64,000 bases of DNA, from assembly GCA_004764695.1 (NCBI GenBank), contig SMSO01000025.1:791102-855101 (forward strand), in the 5' to 3' direction. A model generated the notes under the pieces. The model made no database searches and was not told the origin of the DNA. It worked only from the letters and a program-made list of their open reading frames with translations. Position numbers and translations under genes: made by a program. Each line of letters starts with the position of its first letter. The stretch's first letter is position 1. Positions 1 through 13,746 of this stretch are shown one piece after another. The DNA comes from Schizochytrium sp. TIO01 (Eukaryota; Sar; Bigyra; Thraustochytrida; Thraustochytriidae).

Positions 1-239
1 GCGCTAACAGATTCCACGAGACTCCTTTCTTTGGGGTTGGTTGCCAGCGCAGGATCAAGCTCAACAGGAAATTGATCTCTTTCCATCGATCAACCTCAGT
101 CAATCGAAATTAAATCATCCATCTCCAAGTCCGCAGTGTTGGATTGTTGATATTGCGGTGCGGGACAAGGTAGTCAAGGCAGTCAGTGCGTGCGTGCGTG
201 CGTGATGATTTTCAAAGTCTCGCCAGCAAAGTGACTGAA

Positions 240-288
<49 letters not shown>
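240..288. repeat. (GAAA)n microsatellite
   Basis: About 12 uninterrupted tetranucleotide copies. On the minus strand it produces the spurious serine/phenylalanine/leucine peptides seen in long frames here. Confidence 0.95.
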
Positions 289-773
289 GGACTTCTTTCT
301 GACTTCTTCGTGAAAAGAAGTGGAGATGAATCTCTCGCCGGGGGTCAAGAAACTTGGCATGAGAGGGGCACTCGCTCTGCCTGCCTGCCTGCAAGCGAGC
401 GAGCAAGCCGAGAGAGCGTGAGAGAGTCATGTCGCCAGTCACGTCGCTCGTTCTCCAACAGCGGTCCAGGCTGCCTGCCTGCCTGCCGACCGAGCGAGAG
501 CGGTATCCGCTTCTTCATCGCAGCGATGCATTCATTGCGCATGCATGCTGTGCTCTGTGGAGAACAGCAGTAGAATGGGCAATTATACCACCCCTTCTTT
601 CCACAGTGCGGCGTGGGAATCTGCGATTACTTTCTTTTCCGCAGAGGAGGAACGGCGGGCGTAGCACGGCCTATGCGTCTCGCTAGGAGCGCTGCTTTCT
701 GCTGTTCTTAGACCACGCTAGAATATACATACCTTCGTACATTCATGTGGTGGCTGAGTTATATAAATAAAAT

Positions 774-819
774 AGAAAACAGAAATTATAGAAAACAGAA
801 ATTATAGAAAACAGAAAAC
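774..819. repeat. 16-bp minisatellite, about 2.9 copies
   Basis: The unit AGAAAACAGAAATTAT occurs twice exactly and a third time partially, head to tail. Confidence 0.9.
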
Positions 820-3210
820 AGTGTGCGAGAGAGGGTTGGCGGTGACATCGAAGAAACTTCGCGTAACGCCAACCAAGCCGCGAGGTGAGGGAACGGCTGT
901 CGCCGCAGTTTCCACACGCCACGCTCTAGATGCGCACCAAAGATGTGGCCAAGAGCCGTGGAGCTTCTTGGGACGAACCTGAGGGCTCTTATCCTTCTTT
1001 GCACGCGAATGCACCACTCCACCGGACAAGTGCAATAGGAGTGTGTCCGTTACGTTTCAACCACCTCTCTCGTTTGATAGGCGCGCCTCCTTCTCTCTCG
1101 CTGGCAATTCTGAGGTTGGTTCGAGTGGTGTTATGGATACTCATTGCACGGCATGCGCGAAGCATCTCCGGAGAGCTGTGTTTGCGAAAGCTTACCGCGT
1201 TGAGAACCAACGGGGAGTCGCGAGGCCACGCAGAAGAGAATGCGAGTGGCTACAGCGAAGGAGTGGATTTGATTCCATCTGATTTGGCGCCATTCGCACG
1301 GCGAAGAGGGCCTCTATTATACCCGGTCACATTTAAAAGTATGGGATGAAACCAAGAGAACAAGTAAGACCTCAAAAGCAACTTTTTAATAGTTCTTGGT
1401 CTTGGAAAGCAAATTGTACTCGGGACGGCTATTGCTGGACTTGAACAAACACACATTTGAGCTTCCTACTTTGGAGTCTACTCTGAGACGACTCGGACCT
1501 TCATTTTGAGCTCGCATTTCGGGGAGGACTAAATGCTGCAGCACCTCTCCTTGCCTCCTTCCCCCCATTACTTACTGGTTGTTTCGTACGACGATTTGCA
1601 AGATATTCGCGCAGCTGAGTACAATTGTTACTACGAAGACTCAGCATCGCATCAAAGTGAAATTATGCGGTCCATTCTGGAGTGCAGTTGACTTCCTGTC
1701 CTGCCAGTAGGTACGTAGCATCGAGAATTGATTTTCTTGCACCCGCTTCTAAACCTCCACAAAAAGAAAATGGAATGTCCACTTGTTTGGATACATACTA
1801 CGTGCAAATCTCGATACCGAGGCTAGAGATGAGGACAAAACTCGAGTAAGAACGCTGCGCTCTGGGTCAATTCGCGCCCAGTCTACAGAAGTAGACGGGC
1901 GGGTAGAATTACGGGCTAGATTGCCTCTGCGATGGAGCATTTGGATTGACCTCTGCTAGATCTTCAACTCAATCCTATGTCGCAGAGGGACTACTTTGGT
2001 CGTAATAAGTAATCCGTTGCGAAGATAAAACAAGCCCTTTGCTGGACACAATGTGAGCACTCCCGCCATTCTCTATAGAGATGAGTACTATCAAAATACG
2101 AGGGGAACCCAGTTTTCATCATGGTTCTTTCCTGCTCAAAATCATCATCTAAGAATCATGTTTTTTTCTTTAATAAGACAACGAAATAAGTGTATTTATC
2201 TTTTAATTAAAATAATGGTATCTATTTTTTTGGTTCAAAATAAAATTTTAAAAAGCAGTGATAGGACTTCGAGGTGAAATTTTGTTATCCTTTCGTAAAA
2301 ACAGGTATCAAGGTGAAAAATAACTATTCCACAATGATTTCCCTCACCACGGTGCAACAACTATTGAGTACTTTTCGGAAGAAACAATACCGCCCCGACC
2401 ATGCTGGCATATGCTATATTTGCAAATCACCAGTTTTATTGTTTAATAATTTCATTATTTTTAATTCTGCAAAGAAAGAAATGGAAAGGAAAAAAGACGG
2501 CAAGGCAAAACTCTGAAATCGTTGATATACATCACCGACAGCTCTTTCTCGGTTGTTCCTCCTTCTTCGTCTTAAAACATAGCGCTAGCGAAACTTATTC
2601 CTTTCGCAAGCTTCATTGACGGCTCTGAGGGCATGGCTGCAGGATATTTATTACGCATCCCGCACAGCCTCTGATTGATAAAGGTGCTGCGTTGGGCTGT
2701 CCTCGCTGCGTTCTATTTATAGCGTTCTTTGAATGTTCTCAGAGATTGAATCATTGTTCCATTTACCTGTCTCGTTTGTTTTGTGTTTAATCTCCAAGAA
2801 GCCTCCATTTTCATTGATTTATTCTCTTCATGAGCCCGCGCCGCTGTGACTTCTCAAAAGAGGAGAGACCTCGAGGTCGTGGAGCGGTGGCATCGAGGCC
2901 TCCTTGATCGACGCCAGAGTAGTGACTCCGAGGCTTGCCGAGGTGCTGGCTATGTAGCAAACGGCCTCGGCCAATGCGCCTAGGTGGCCAATGTGGCCTC
3001 CAGGAGCCAATAACCATGAGGAGTACGTACCTCTCTCTTCTTTCTTTCTTTCTGACTCTCTCTCTTTCATACTCTGTTTTCTACGAATACTTTTAAAATT
3101 AAATTTTAATCAATAGCTTCGAAATATGTAGCTCCAGAGTAATGAGCGCTTGAAAGTTTCGCTTAGATGTGAGCGTTTCGTGGTCGCAGGCATACCTACC
3201 CAACGAATCG

Positions 3211-3236
3211 AGAAAGAAAGAAAGAAAGAAAGAAGG
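3211..3236. repeat. (GAAA)n microsatellite
   Basis: About six copies of GAAA followed by a GGAA variant. Confidence 0.9.
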
Positions 3237-3319
3237 AAACCCATGAATATGAACAAAGAAGAAACCAATCTGCGAGCCTCGTGAGGTGTGGGGATCGTGG
3301 CCTCCACAAGGCTGGCTGG

Positions 3320-3352
3320 AGCTCTCTCTCTCTCCCTCTCTCCCTCTCTCTC
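3320..3352. repeat. CT-rich simple repeat
   Basis: CT dinucleotides interrupted by CCCT steps. Confidence 0.85.
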
Positions 3353-3575
3353 TTCGGGGCCTCTGCGGCATCGGAGCCAGTATCCGATGGGCGATGAGCC
3401 TGCGCCGGCCCTTCCCCGCCTCGCTTCGAACTCTACTCGTGTGACCTGCTCCGGTCCGTCGGCTTCCGTGACCTCATTCCGAGGCCCCTCGTCAGCCTTA
3501 GGAACCCAAGCTTCTTGCCGCCCTTATAGTAACAGTCCGCACTCTTTTATACAAGCTTGTAGTTCTTGTATTTGC

Positions 3576-3636
3576 GTGTATGTGTGTGTATGTGTGTATG
3601 TATGTATATACTGTATGTATGGTATATACAGTATGT
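3576..3636. repeat. (TG)n/(TATG)n composite repeat
   Basis: TGTATGTG steps grade into TATG, followed by a TATATACTGTATG / GTATATACAGTATG segment that is roughly self-complementary. Confidence 0.85.
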
Positions 3637-3702
3637 GCGGAAGTGACAAACGAAGAAACGAAGGAACAAGCAGACAACAGATCAGCGGCGGCTCGAACCG
3701 AG

Positions 3703-3705
3703 ACA

Positions 3706-3741
<36 letters not shown>

Positions 3742-3755
3742 AGGAAAGAAGGAAA
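3703..3755. repeat. (AAAG)n microsatellite
   Basis: About 12 copies ending in GGAAAGAAGG variants. Confidence 0.95.
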
Positions 3756-3911
3756 CCAAAGGCCGCCCAAAGCTTCACAGAGCAAGGCCCCGCGGGGAAA
3801 CGGAGGCCGGCCTGCGGCGTCTTTGCCTCGGCTGCTCCTGCAGCATTCAGACGCTGCGGCTTCGGAAGGGGAAACCACCACTTGCTGGTGGAGTGCCTGC
3901 TCGAGTTACAC

Positions 3912-3950
3912 CCCTCTCTCTCTCTCTCTCTCTTTCTCTCTCTTTCTCTC
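3912..3950. repeat. (CT)n microsatellite
   Basis: Dinucleotide run with two TTT interruptions. Confidence 0.9.
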
Positions 3951-4259
3951 CTTAGGCGCCTTCATCTTCTTTGCTTCTTCTTCTTCATGGAAACTGCAGA
4001 CAAAGACTTAACATACATAGCAGGTCAAATGGAGCTACAAGAAAGCAAGGTTTTCGGCACCCTCGCCGTGGATTGATTAGTTTGTCTGTGGATAATCAGC
4101 AAAGCACGCAGAAGAGGAATTCGACGGACCAGCAAAAGCCGAGTTGATCGCCGCTGTACAGCACGATGTAATTTCATGCAGTCGCCATGTTTTACGATTT
4201 ACGACTCTTCGCCTGCAAGGAAGGAGAGATTATTGGCATGGATGCACGAACAAACTAAC

Positions 4260-4758
4260 GAATGAATGATTTAATGAATGAATGAAATAAATGAATAAAT
4301 GAATAAATGAATAAATGAATAAATCAATAAATCAATAAATCAATAAATCAATAAATGAATAAATCAATAAATGAATAAATGAATAAATGAATAAATGAAT
4401 AAATGAATAAATGAATGAATGAATGAATGAATAAATGAATAAATGAATGAATGAATAAATGAATGAATGAATGAATGAATGAATGAATGAATGAATGAAT
4501 GAATGAATGAATGAATGAATGAATGAATGAATGAATGAATGAATGAATGAATAAATCAATAAATCAATAAATCAATAAATCAATAAATCAATAAATGAAT
4601 AAATGAATAAATGAATGAATGAATAAATGAATAAATGAATGAATGAATAAATGAATAAATGAATGAATGAATAAATGAATGAATGAATGAATGAATGAAT
4701 GAATGAATGAATGAATAAATGAATGAATGAATGAATGAATGAAGGAAGGAATGAATGA
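4260..4758. repeat. About 500-bp (AATG)n/(AATA)n/(AATC)n composite array
   Basis: This is the longest repeat in the window. Four-base register is kept almost throughout, while the variable base switches in blocks: ATGAATAA octamers, ATCAATAA octamers (near 4321-4370 and again near 4554-4595), and long pure ATGA stretches (4459-4550, 4679-4740). The same block types recur in the same order in two halves, which suggests segmental duplication inside the array. Minus-strand frames give FIHS/LFIY peptides in all three phases; they are artefacts. Confidence 0.97.
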
Positions 4759-5103
4759 GTGTGCCGTTTGCTCTGCAAATGATTCGACCCAACTCTTCTT
4801 CATTCCCTCGGCAACGTGCAGCGAGTGACGAAGCCTCCTTTTCGCCGCTGACCTCGCCGCACTGGCCATCGCTCGCCCTTCTCTGTGCCGCCTGCAGATT
4901 TGTTGACAAGCAAGCAAAGCAAGGTCAAGCAGTGCAAGACCTCCCATGGCTGAGGTGCCCAATTCGCCGAGAGACGAGAATGCTCTCCTTCACTAATTAA
5001 TCCACTAACTCACTCACTTCTTATAACTAACTAACTCGCTCACTCGCAGGCCGTTAGTTCTTCTGCTTTCGCCTCAATTCCAGCCGTTCAACTGCTCCGC
5101 TGC

Positions 5104-5148
5104 ACAATTAAATGACTAACTAATTAATTAATTAATATTAATTAATCT
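5104..5148. repeat. (TAAT)n low-complexity AT repeat
   Basis: Runs of ATTAATTA and ACTAACTA words. Confidence 0.8.
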
Positions 5149-5305
5149 ATTGCGAAATAAAACTCACGATTGGCTGCCTGCCATTGCTTGCGGTTGCGCT
5201 GGTTTCGACGCTGGAGGGAGTCACAAAAGGCTCCGCTCAAGCAAGAGGTCGACCGGCGTCGGTGGCGATTAGAAAACCAGCGATGCTCCTCGCGCTGGCA
5301 GCCTC

Positions 5306-5379
5306 AAGGCAGGCAGGCAGGCAGGCAGGCAGGCTTGCTGGCTTGCTGGCTAACTTGTTTGCTTGCTTGCTGCTTGCTC
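5306..5379. repeat. (GGCA)n followed by (GCTT/GCTG)n
   Basis: Seven AGGC copies pass directly into GCTTGCTG and GCTTGCTT words. Confidence 0.92.
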
Positions 5380-5745
5380 GGCGAGTTCTTCCCCATGAAA
5401 CAGCAACCCATGAGCCGTAGAGGGGACTACAAAAGCTCTTCTTCGCAGGAAACTACCACGGCGGAGGCATGATGATGTTTCACCTTCTTTATTTGTTTCG
5501 TTTTTACTTTCTTTCAATTCATTTTAATTAATTACTCAATGAATTGAAAGATTCCATGAATAAAACAACAATTCTGGCTGCAATTCACTTGAAAAATCAA
5601 AATTAAAAAGCTATTTTTTTTAAAATTATAAATAATAAATAAAACTATGGGAGGCTGGCTGCTCAATTATTCGTTTATAATCTCGCTATCGCCATTTCCA
5701 CCGCACTTTCTTATAATCAAACAACTAAAAGTAAACTAGACGAAG

Positions 5746-5800
5746 CGAGTGAGTGAGTGAGTGAGTGAGTGAGTGAGTGCGTGAGTGAGTAAGTGAGTGA
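5746..5800. repeat. (GTGA)n microsatellite
   Basis: About 13 copies of GAGT with single-base variants (GTGC, GTAA) that keep the 4-bp register. Confidence 0.95.
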
Positions 5801-6305
5801 TACCAGGTGACACATACATTCATTGCACACTCCAGGTGTTTTCGCGCAGGGACGCATCCTGCATACATACAATGGTCGTGAGCCGAACAACAGTCTCTCC
5901 AATGCTGAGCATCTATCTGGTCACTCGCCGCCGCCTTCGCTCGCTTCACATGCTGAAATGACTCAGGTGGCCTGGAGTGCTAATAGGCTTGCTCCTGGCA
6001 CACTACTGAGCTTCCGTTCTTCTGCAAGCTCTGCCTTTCGAGGAGCTGTGTTCTTGCCACAAGCTTTTCGTCCCACAGTGAACCTGCATCTCGTTTTATC
6101 TTTTCTTCTTCTTCCGCTTTCTTCTGTTCACTTGCGGTTGATACGAAGGTAACTTTACGACATCATCATGCAATAACTATCGTAGTCCTTTCTTTCCCGG
6201 TGCTTCGTGGGGACAAGCCATCGCAGTATACAGTAATTGGCCTTAGCTGCTTACCAACGAAGGTGTGGAAAATGTGAGCGCTCGTTTTGTTCTGTTTGAT
6301 ATTGT

Positions 6306-6362
6306 CTTATTTTATTTTATTTTATTTTATTTTGTTTTGTTTTACTTTATTTTATTTTGTTT
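6306..6362. repeat. (TTTTA)n pentanucleotide repeat
   Basis: About 11 copies, with TTTTG and TTTAC variants in the second half. Confidence 0.95.
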
Positions 6363-6755
6363 GGGTTGTTTCAACTCCCCGGTTTGAGTTGGTGGTTTCT
6401 TGAACCAAAGAGGAGAATATATGTTTTTTTAATTCTCTCAGAGTAAAGGTGTCTATTGTAAATCAAGCATATAGACAGCCCTAGTAGCGATGGACTCGAA
6501 AGTTCCTTTCAACAACGTCACGTTTGATGCGATCCTCTATGCGCCTTGCAAACAATCAATACGCATCTTGCGCCTTTCAGCTATTTCTGATTGCATATAG
6601 TGCCTCCTTCTGCAAAGCTCTCTAGCTGGGTAGCAACTTCGTCTCAAAGTGACATGGCCTTCTGCAGGCTTCCTGTCCACCATGGTAACAATGTGACAGC
6701 AGAAGAGAAAGACGCGCCTTCGTTTTCACTGTTTCACAGAATCGCCTATCAAGGT

Positions 6756-6858
6756 AAATGAATAAATAATTAAATGAATGAATAATTAAATGAATGAATA
6801 ATTAAATGAATGAATGAATGAATGAATGAATAATTAAATGAATGAATGAATGAATGAA
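6756..6858. repeat. Composite (AATG)n array with 16-bp higher-order unit
   Basis: AAATGAATGAATAATT recurs as a 16-bp unit and then breaks into plain AATG runs. The tetranucleotide register is preserved. Confidence 0.92.
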
Positions 6859-7407
6859 GCTGCTCCAGCCAGCAATGCCGTGCGAGCGCTCTTGCTCAGG
6901 CTCGTGTACCCGTGCGTGGGCCGCTCGCATGTCTCAGTCCACTAGGCCTGAGGCCGTCCGTCTGTGAGAAGTACCGCGCGTATGACTCTTCGATGGGTTG
7001 AAAGGAATGCGATCTTGGCGCAAAGCATAGAGAGAGGAAGGCTGGCTTGCCTGCTTTCGAGGAGACTCACCACCAATGAGGCAGCTCACACATCATCATC
7101 ATGGCGGCGTGACGTTTCTTCACGGGCGCATCTGTGTGCGGCCTGAGTGCACGCGAGTGCGAGGTAGCGGGCAAGCGGGAGAGAGAGAGAGAGCTCGAAG
7201 GGGCGCGGAAGCAGGGCACTCCGTTGACCGCGACAGCGAGCAGACTCCGCAGCGACACCACGGAAGCGATCAACACTGTGTTTCGAGTCGGCAAAATTGG
7301 CAAAAACAGTCAGCGCCAATTCGAAAGCAGCCGCTGTGCTCTTTCGGCATAATTGAAAACCCTTTAAGTAACTATACAACAAAGACTAACTAAAAAACTC
7401 AAAATCC

Positions 7408-7446
7408 TTTCTTTCTTTCTTTCTTTTCTTTTCTTTTCTTTTTTTC
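7408..7446. repeat. (CTTT)n/(TTTTC)n pyrimidine tract
   Basis: CTTT copies followed by TTTTC copies and a T run. Confidence 0.85.
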
Positions 7447-10400
7447 TCTCCTTTTCTTCCCGTTCAAAAAGGACAGCCAATCCTGAGGACACACACGCTC
7501 ACGCACGCATCTATCTTAGACTCACAGCGTCGGGAAAGGAGGCTCAATTTCTCTGGGCGAGAGAGGAAACTCCAGCATTTTCGCGCAAAAGTGCGTGAAA
7601 ACAGATCTCGACGTGGATCCTAGATCCAGGTACATCGTAGTTTCTTTAGCGATTGCTTGCTTGTTCTTAGTTAGAATTACTATCAACTTCTAAAGGAGAA
7701 GTCATCCGAGTACTCCCTACCTACCTACCTACCTACTCGTGGCGATGTTTTCATGAGCGTCCATTCGTGATCTTGAATGAGCGAAGTTGCCTTCCGCCTC
7801 CTCTGCCTTATCAGCACAATCTGTGCGTGCAGCCAGGGGCCTTGGCGTACCAAGCACACACATCGTCCATCTTTACGTGGGGCTGCCCGCGTCAGTGTTG
7901 TTACTTGCATTCTCGAGGACCTTTTCTCCAGTTCTTCATCTTTCCACATCTGTGTGATCCATCACCTTTGTTTTCAAGTTATAGTTTTAAAACATCACTG
8001 GCCTTCTTCTAGGTACTCGAACTGGGGGTTCCGTACATATTGAATTTTGAAATTAAATGATCGAAAGATAAATAAATGATGAAGGAAAGATGATCAAATC
8101 CAACTAAAATCCATCGTCGAGGAACCGAGGACCCTCTCCATTTGCTTGCTTGTTTGAAGATAGGTGTAGTTCGTCGTGCCTTTTACTGGAAACAGCCCCA
8201 GAGACAGGCCAAGGATCAACAGAATATACTCCGCGACCTGGCACTCTACACCGTTGTTTCACGATTACCTGGTACGCTATGGGAAGAAGCGGGCACCAGG
8301 CCTTGTCCATCTGGCTAGCGGGAACTCTTAGCCGCCCAGGCACCCGATGATGCCGAAAGAATGGATCCTGGTCTCCTCTCCACCTCCTTCAGGTCACCTG
8401 CGCAAAGAAAGACGAGGGTCCAAGCGAAACCTCACTCATCCAAGTTCGACGTATCTGGAGCACACAAGTATCGACTGCAAAGGTGTCGCAAGCTCTTCAG
8501 GCTGCGTTCTTTCTTCCCTTGTGTGCCCATTACTCTACTTGAAAGTTCGACCTGCATGGACACAATGAATGATTGAATGATTGAGTGCGTAAGTTCTCAC
8601 TGAAGAATGAGCTCTGCGCACCAGTGCTCGAAGAGTTGGAATCGCTAAATTACCGCTTTATCAGTAGAAAAGGAAAATAAAGCAATTCTGCCGCCTGAAC
8701 CTGTTCTACCTCGTGCCAATGCGACCTTTTTTATGCCGATGACCAGAGAGGAAATGTGCCGCAGGGAGAAGAAGGACACTCTGCTAGTGCTAGTTTGATT
8801 TTTAACTTATTCGCGCAGAAAAAGCAGTGGATCCGGGTGTTTTTGGCATGATTAGTCTTGCACAGAATAAATAAGTGGCTATGCGTACGTGCACAAGTAG
8901 ACGTTCCGGTATTTACAATAGAAAAATAATTTTGTTTATATTAAAGATATAGAAAAGAAGAACAGTATAAATATAAAAATAATTCTAGGGTTTCCCGACC
9001 ATTGACCAACTGGGTAGCACAATTCCCGGCCAATCATGGGCAACGCCCCTTTAAACGTTTATCTTTGCTGAAATGAACGACACTGCGTCATGGATCTCAC
9101 CGGCTAGGCCTTTTTGCTCATGATCCAAGTTGAACCTGGAGATCAAGCCATGGGCAGTTTTTCGATGCTTTCACACTTCATACTAACAACAAAAATAAAA
9201 TTATTTTACTCGAAAAGCAGGTGCTGCTCGCGGGGAGCAACAAAACGCACTTTTCTACCCCCAGACAAAGCAGGCCTGCTTCCGCAAAAGCAATGTCCAA
9301 GCTACCAGATAATTTTTTGAAAGCTAATCACCCACAGCGGCTCCTGGATAGCTTCTTCGACAAGTCTTCTGCTTCTCTGCGACTGCTGCCCAGTCCTCTC
9401 GTGCGGTGCAGTTGGCTTTTCCGCTTGCCTGCCAGACCGACCGAGATCATCTCTCGGTATCTCCTTTCCATTTCCAGAGCCTGCCTGCCCTCGCCAACAG
9501 ATAGCTAGACCCTCTGCGCCCCCTTCACTCACTGCGCCGGCCGATTCTTACGAACGAGTTAGACCGCCCTGCTACTCCACTCTTTCTGTTTCTTTCTGTT
9601 TCTTTCTAGCGAGCGGAGAGCGCGTCCTCATGTCTCGATGACCTCGATATCATCCTCAAGAAGCCTGAGCATAGGACTTCCCACCGGCTCGCTAGGCCCT
9701 CCCACGTTTCCCTGCAAATCCGTGGAGTGGTCTCTCCCAGTCTTTTTGATAACTCAGAGCATACACAGTTAGCGGTGAAAAGAACACGCATAGCCACTAG
9801 CTACAGCAAAGCCTACGAGCGAACTCTGGTGACCTTGTTACGCTTTCTGCCAATCAACCACCCAAGACAGTCAATCGTCCGTCTATCCGCATCCTTTGAG
9901 TCCTAGTCCGGCTTTTTGTCTGTTATTTTCTCGATTTTCACTTCTTATTTCTTTTATTTTGGAATAAAAATTATCATTATAACGATATTATAAGAATATG
10001 ACAAAACAAAAACTACAGAGCGAAGAAGCAGAAGGTACATCAAATGGTGCTCCTTGGAACTACTGAATAATGAGCTTTGTCTCCCAACGCTGGAACATGG
10101 AGTCATTTATTGTCTTCGATGGAGAGGTAACTATATCTATTCCTCTATAAAAGAGCAAGCACTCACTTTAATTTTTAATTTTTAATTTTTATAAATAAAG
10201 AAATGTTTTCTACCTTGCAGGATAACTCTTTTGCATTCCGTTGCGGCCATTTCCAAATCACCTGATGATATGTCAATGGCGGCGCTATGCACACGAACCA
10301 AAGTACCTTCCCAGCCTATCGATTGGTATGAATGAGAAAGCAAGCAAGCAAGCAAAAAAGAAAAGAAAAAAAGAGCGATTAAGCAAGCAAGAAAGTAGTA

Positions 10401-12464
10401 GTAGAGGGGTCGCAGTTCTCTCCCACCAAGCCGCTTCCGTCGAAGCTGCGTGCCAAGCTAGTTGGAACACCAACGAAGAAGCTATATCAAGCTAGTTTCA
10501 TGTTCTGAGAAGCTACTTGCTTATCCTGGAAGCTGGACTTCCGAAACGGCCGCTGACAGAGTTACACTATTTGAAAGAGTCTTTATAAAAGTTTTGAGCT
10601 TCTAAAAACGTTTTTAAAATGCCGGCGCGCGCTGTTTTCAAGGTCCGCCTTGCGCGTGCGCATGAGGATAGGTAGCCCTTGTTTTAGGTGGCCTCTCTGC
10701 GCGCGCCTTTAAGGAACTGTCACCTCAACCGGATTTGCGTGCCCAACGTATCGCTGGCGCTGAGACTTTACCTGCCCGTCAGGAGGGCAGTTCTTAGAGC
10801 GATTGGCAGGCCACTCTCCGGTCAGCTCGAGGCTTTCGGGCCGATACCTCGCGCAGACTCAATAAGCAAAAGTCACATGTGCTTGCTTTTTCTCTTATGG
10901 TCATTTGCTAGGGAAGGACTACATCTTTATACTCCTACTTTGATGTAGTTTTTCACTTCTTAATTTAAAAAACAAAATGTTTTTAATTAAAATATTTATT
11001 CTTCTTCAGAACACTAGTGATAACCCATGTTGTTTCCCTTCACCATAAAAATTGAGCTGCGACTGACTTGAAGAATGAATCGCAACGATACGTGCACGAG
11101 GATACGAAGCTGATCGAAAGACTGCGTTGACGCGGCCTTTACTTGCCTCCCTCTGCACCGGCGTCTGGATGTCTCGCTTATTTGTATGGTTGCTTCCTCG
11201 CTGACCTCGCTCTGGTCCGCTCAGGGGCGCAAATCGCTTCTTGCATGGCCTTGAAACCGTTTCCCTGTGCATATATACATACATAGCCTTGGCTCTCATC
11301 GTGCAATGCATAGTAATAATAATAATAATAATAATATATTGATTAGCTGATTGATAGATTGGAATTTAGTCCGTGCGACTTTGAAAGCCCTTGAAGCGGA
11401 CATTGATTCAACTAAAACAAATCAATGCGAAGCCTGGTCTCCTGCACCAGCTGCCGAGAGACCTGACAGAGTATTCATGGTGTCCTAAGATGCAGCCGGT
11501 GAGCGGGCAATACAAAACCACTCATTTCATTTGACCTGTTTGTGTCGGTACCCAATTTCCTTTCCCAAGGAGAAGCAAGAACAGGAAATTTAGCTTTCTG
11601 CGCCACCTTTTTCTTGGAAGTAAGTGCTGCGAATCTCAGTGTCATCTTTAAATTCTGTTTCTACTGCATGCGATATGATGCACAATTACCCTTATATTTT
11701 TAATTGTGAAAAATATGTTTTTTTGTTTTTGTTTTGTTTTTTTAATGCAATTGAAAACAATTATTTCCTCTGCAATGCGAGCTCCCCCTTTAAGTTATTT
11801 TGTTTTATCAATAATCAATAACTTTGAAGTAAATTCGAATCAGCTGTCCTAGTTGGAAATTATTATATTTTCATTTAGCTGCTACTGCTTTTGCTACAGG
11901 TAATTAAAAATAAAAGAATACTGATTTTGAAGTTGAGCTGTGACACATCTCTCTAGCTCGAGCTAGATCGCTCGCCCTTCAAAGCAGAGGCGAAGGCCTG
12001 GCTTCCCTCTTGCATGTGCCAGAGCTGCTGCTGCGCTCTTGTTGCGTTTGCATCTGCACGAGGTAGCCAAGCACCCAGCCTCCTTGGAGCCCTCCGTATC
12101 GAGGCGCCTCCAAGCTTTCCTCTTCTTGGATGTCAGTCGCGGTCAGATTTCCATTACAGGGACACTCTCCTTCTAATGAATTCCAATATTTCTTCACGCA
12201 TACTGCTAGCCAGCTGCCCAAGTGCTACGGATGGGCCTAGCCGCCCGCCTGGAGGTTCTTTTTCGTCAACAACAGCATTATATCAACAATAAACTGACTG
12301 TGTAGAAGCAATACTACACTTCAAGCGCACTACACTAAGGCTTGCCAGTGCTACTGCAATCGCCAGAATGCCAAGGAGGCGAACGGAGCTGCCTCGTGCC
12401 AGGGCGCCTTCTATACTACAGTATATACTACAGTGTAAGAGAAGGGGCCGAGCTCTTAGCAACT

Positions 12465-12596
<132 letters not shown>

Positions 12597-12655
12597 GCTA
12601 GCTAGTAGCTAACTGTCTCCTTGCCCGTGAGTTCTCCTCTCTCGTGGCGGCAGAA

Positions 12656-12704
12656 GCAACAGAACAGAACAGTACAGAACAGTATATAACAGAACAGAAC
12701 AGAA
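12656..12704. repeat. (ACAGA)n-type degenerate pentanucleotide repeat
   Basis: CAGAACAGAACAGTA words repeat imperfectly. Confidence 0.8.
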
Positions 12705-13290
12705 GGCTGGCTCACTAGAAGATATTTGTTTCATGGTGGGACGCCTGCGCGATGCCGATGAATGCCAACGCCACTGCAATGCGGCGATGGCAAGGCTTTC
12801 GGCGCTAGCTCGGATGCTGCTGCAGCGAGATAGAAGCAACCAGCGCAGCTTTGGAGAGAAAGCAAGAAACCAACCATACCTACCTGTGTACCCATTCAGA
12901 GCTACCCAGAGAGAACGGTGCCTGCCTAGCTGGCTGGGTGGGACTGCTACTGAAGCTGTTCTTCTGCTCGGGCTATAGGAGAACGCGAGAGAAACTCTCC
13001 TGGAGAGCTCGATCAGGGCCAGTCTGCATCTCCTTCCTGAAAGCTGCTTCGTGAAACAACAACCTCGTTCCAAAGCAAAGAAAGCTTTCCCGTGGAACTT
13101 TGGGGCGCCAGCATTGAAACGGCAAAGATGAAGACCGGCAGAGAGAGTGAAAATAAAACTCAAGGCGCTTCGAATAGTGCGGTATTAGTTAGGCCAAGAG
13201 TTAGGTACCTATAATCGCTACTGAGATGGAAGAAGGCAAGGCCACCTCGACTGCAGCACGAGGTGTCCCACCAAGATCGACCAGACGAAC

Positions 13291-13406
13291 CAACAAACAA
13301 ACAAACATACAAACAAATAAACAAAAGTACAAGCAAGCAAGCAAATCTGAGACAAACAAACAAACAAACAAACAAACAAACAAACAAACAAACAAACAAA
13401 CAATCA
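13291..13406. repeat. (AAAC)n microsatellite
   Basis: Degenerate CAAA copies, then a pure run from about 13352. Confidence 0.95.
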
Positions 13407-13687
13407 AATGAGGCGGTGAACAGGCAGGCGCCTTTCCTCGTCTCCGTTCTTTCTCTTCTCTCGAAAAAGGAATCGTCCTGGACTCTCCCACAGAACAGCC
13501 CTTAGCGGCGCCCCTAGCCAGTGCTACTGGCACGAGCTCTTTGACAGCAGCTGTGGTTCCAGCTACCCTCGCGAGCATAGAAAAAAGGGAACCCACCGTT
13601 CGACGAAGTACAGTACACTCAATAAATCGACGAAGCGACGACAGATATCGATCGCTCCTCTGTTCCCGAGCACGCGGAGAGCGCTCG

Positions 13688-13689
<2 letters not shown>

Positions 13690-13743
<54 letters not shown>
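13690..13743. repeat. (CT)n microsatellite
   Basis: About 25 CT dinucleotides. Confidence 0.95.

Positions 13744-13746
<3 letters not shown>

Noticed and set aside
3288-4076. 262-codon plus-strand frame
   Set aside because: It crosses four unrelated simple repeats (CT, TATG, AAAG, CT) and has no domain, so it is a chance frame in stop-poor DNA.
4332-4962. FIHS/LFIY-repeat frames on the minus strand
   Set aside because: Periodic products of the AATG array in every phase.
12609-13163. 184-codon minus-strand frame without repeats inside most of it
   Set aside because: It is rich in Ser, Arg, Leu and Cys with no recognisable pattern, and overlapping open frames exist on the other strand. Not supported as a gene.
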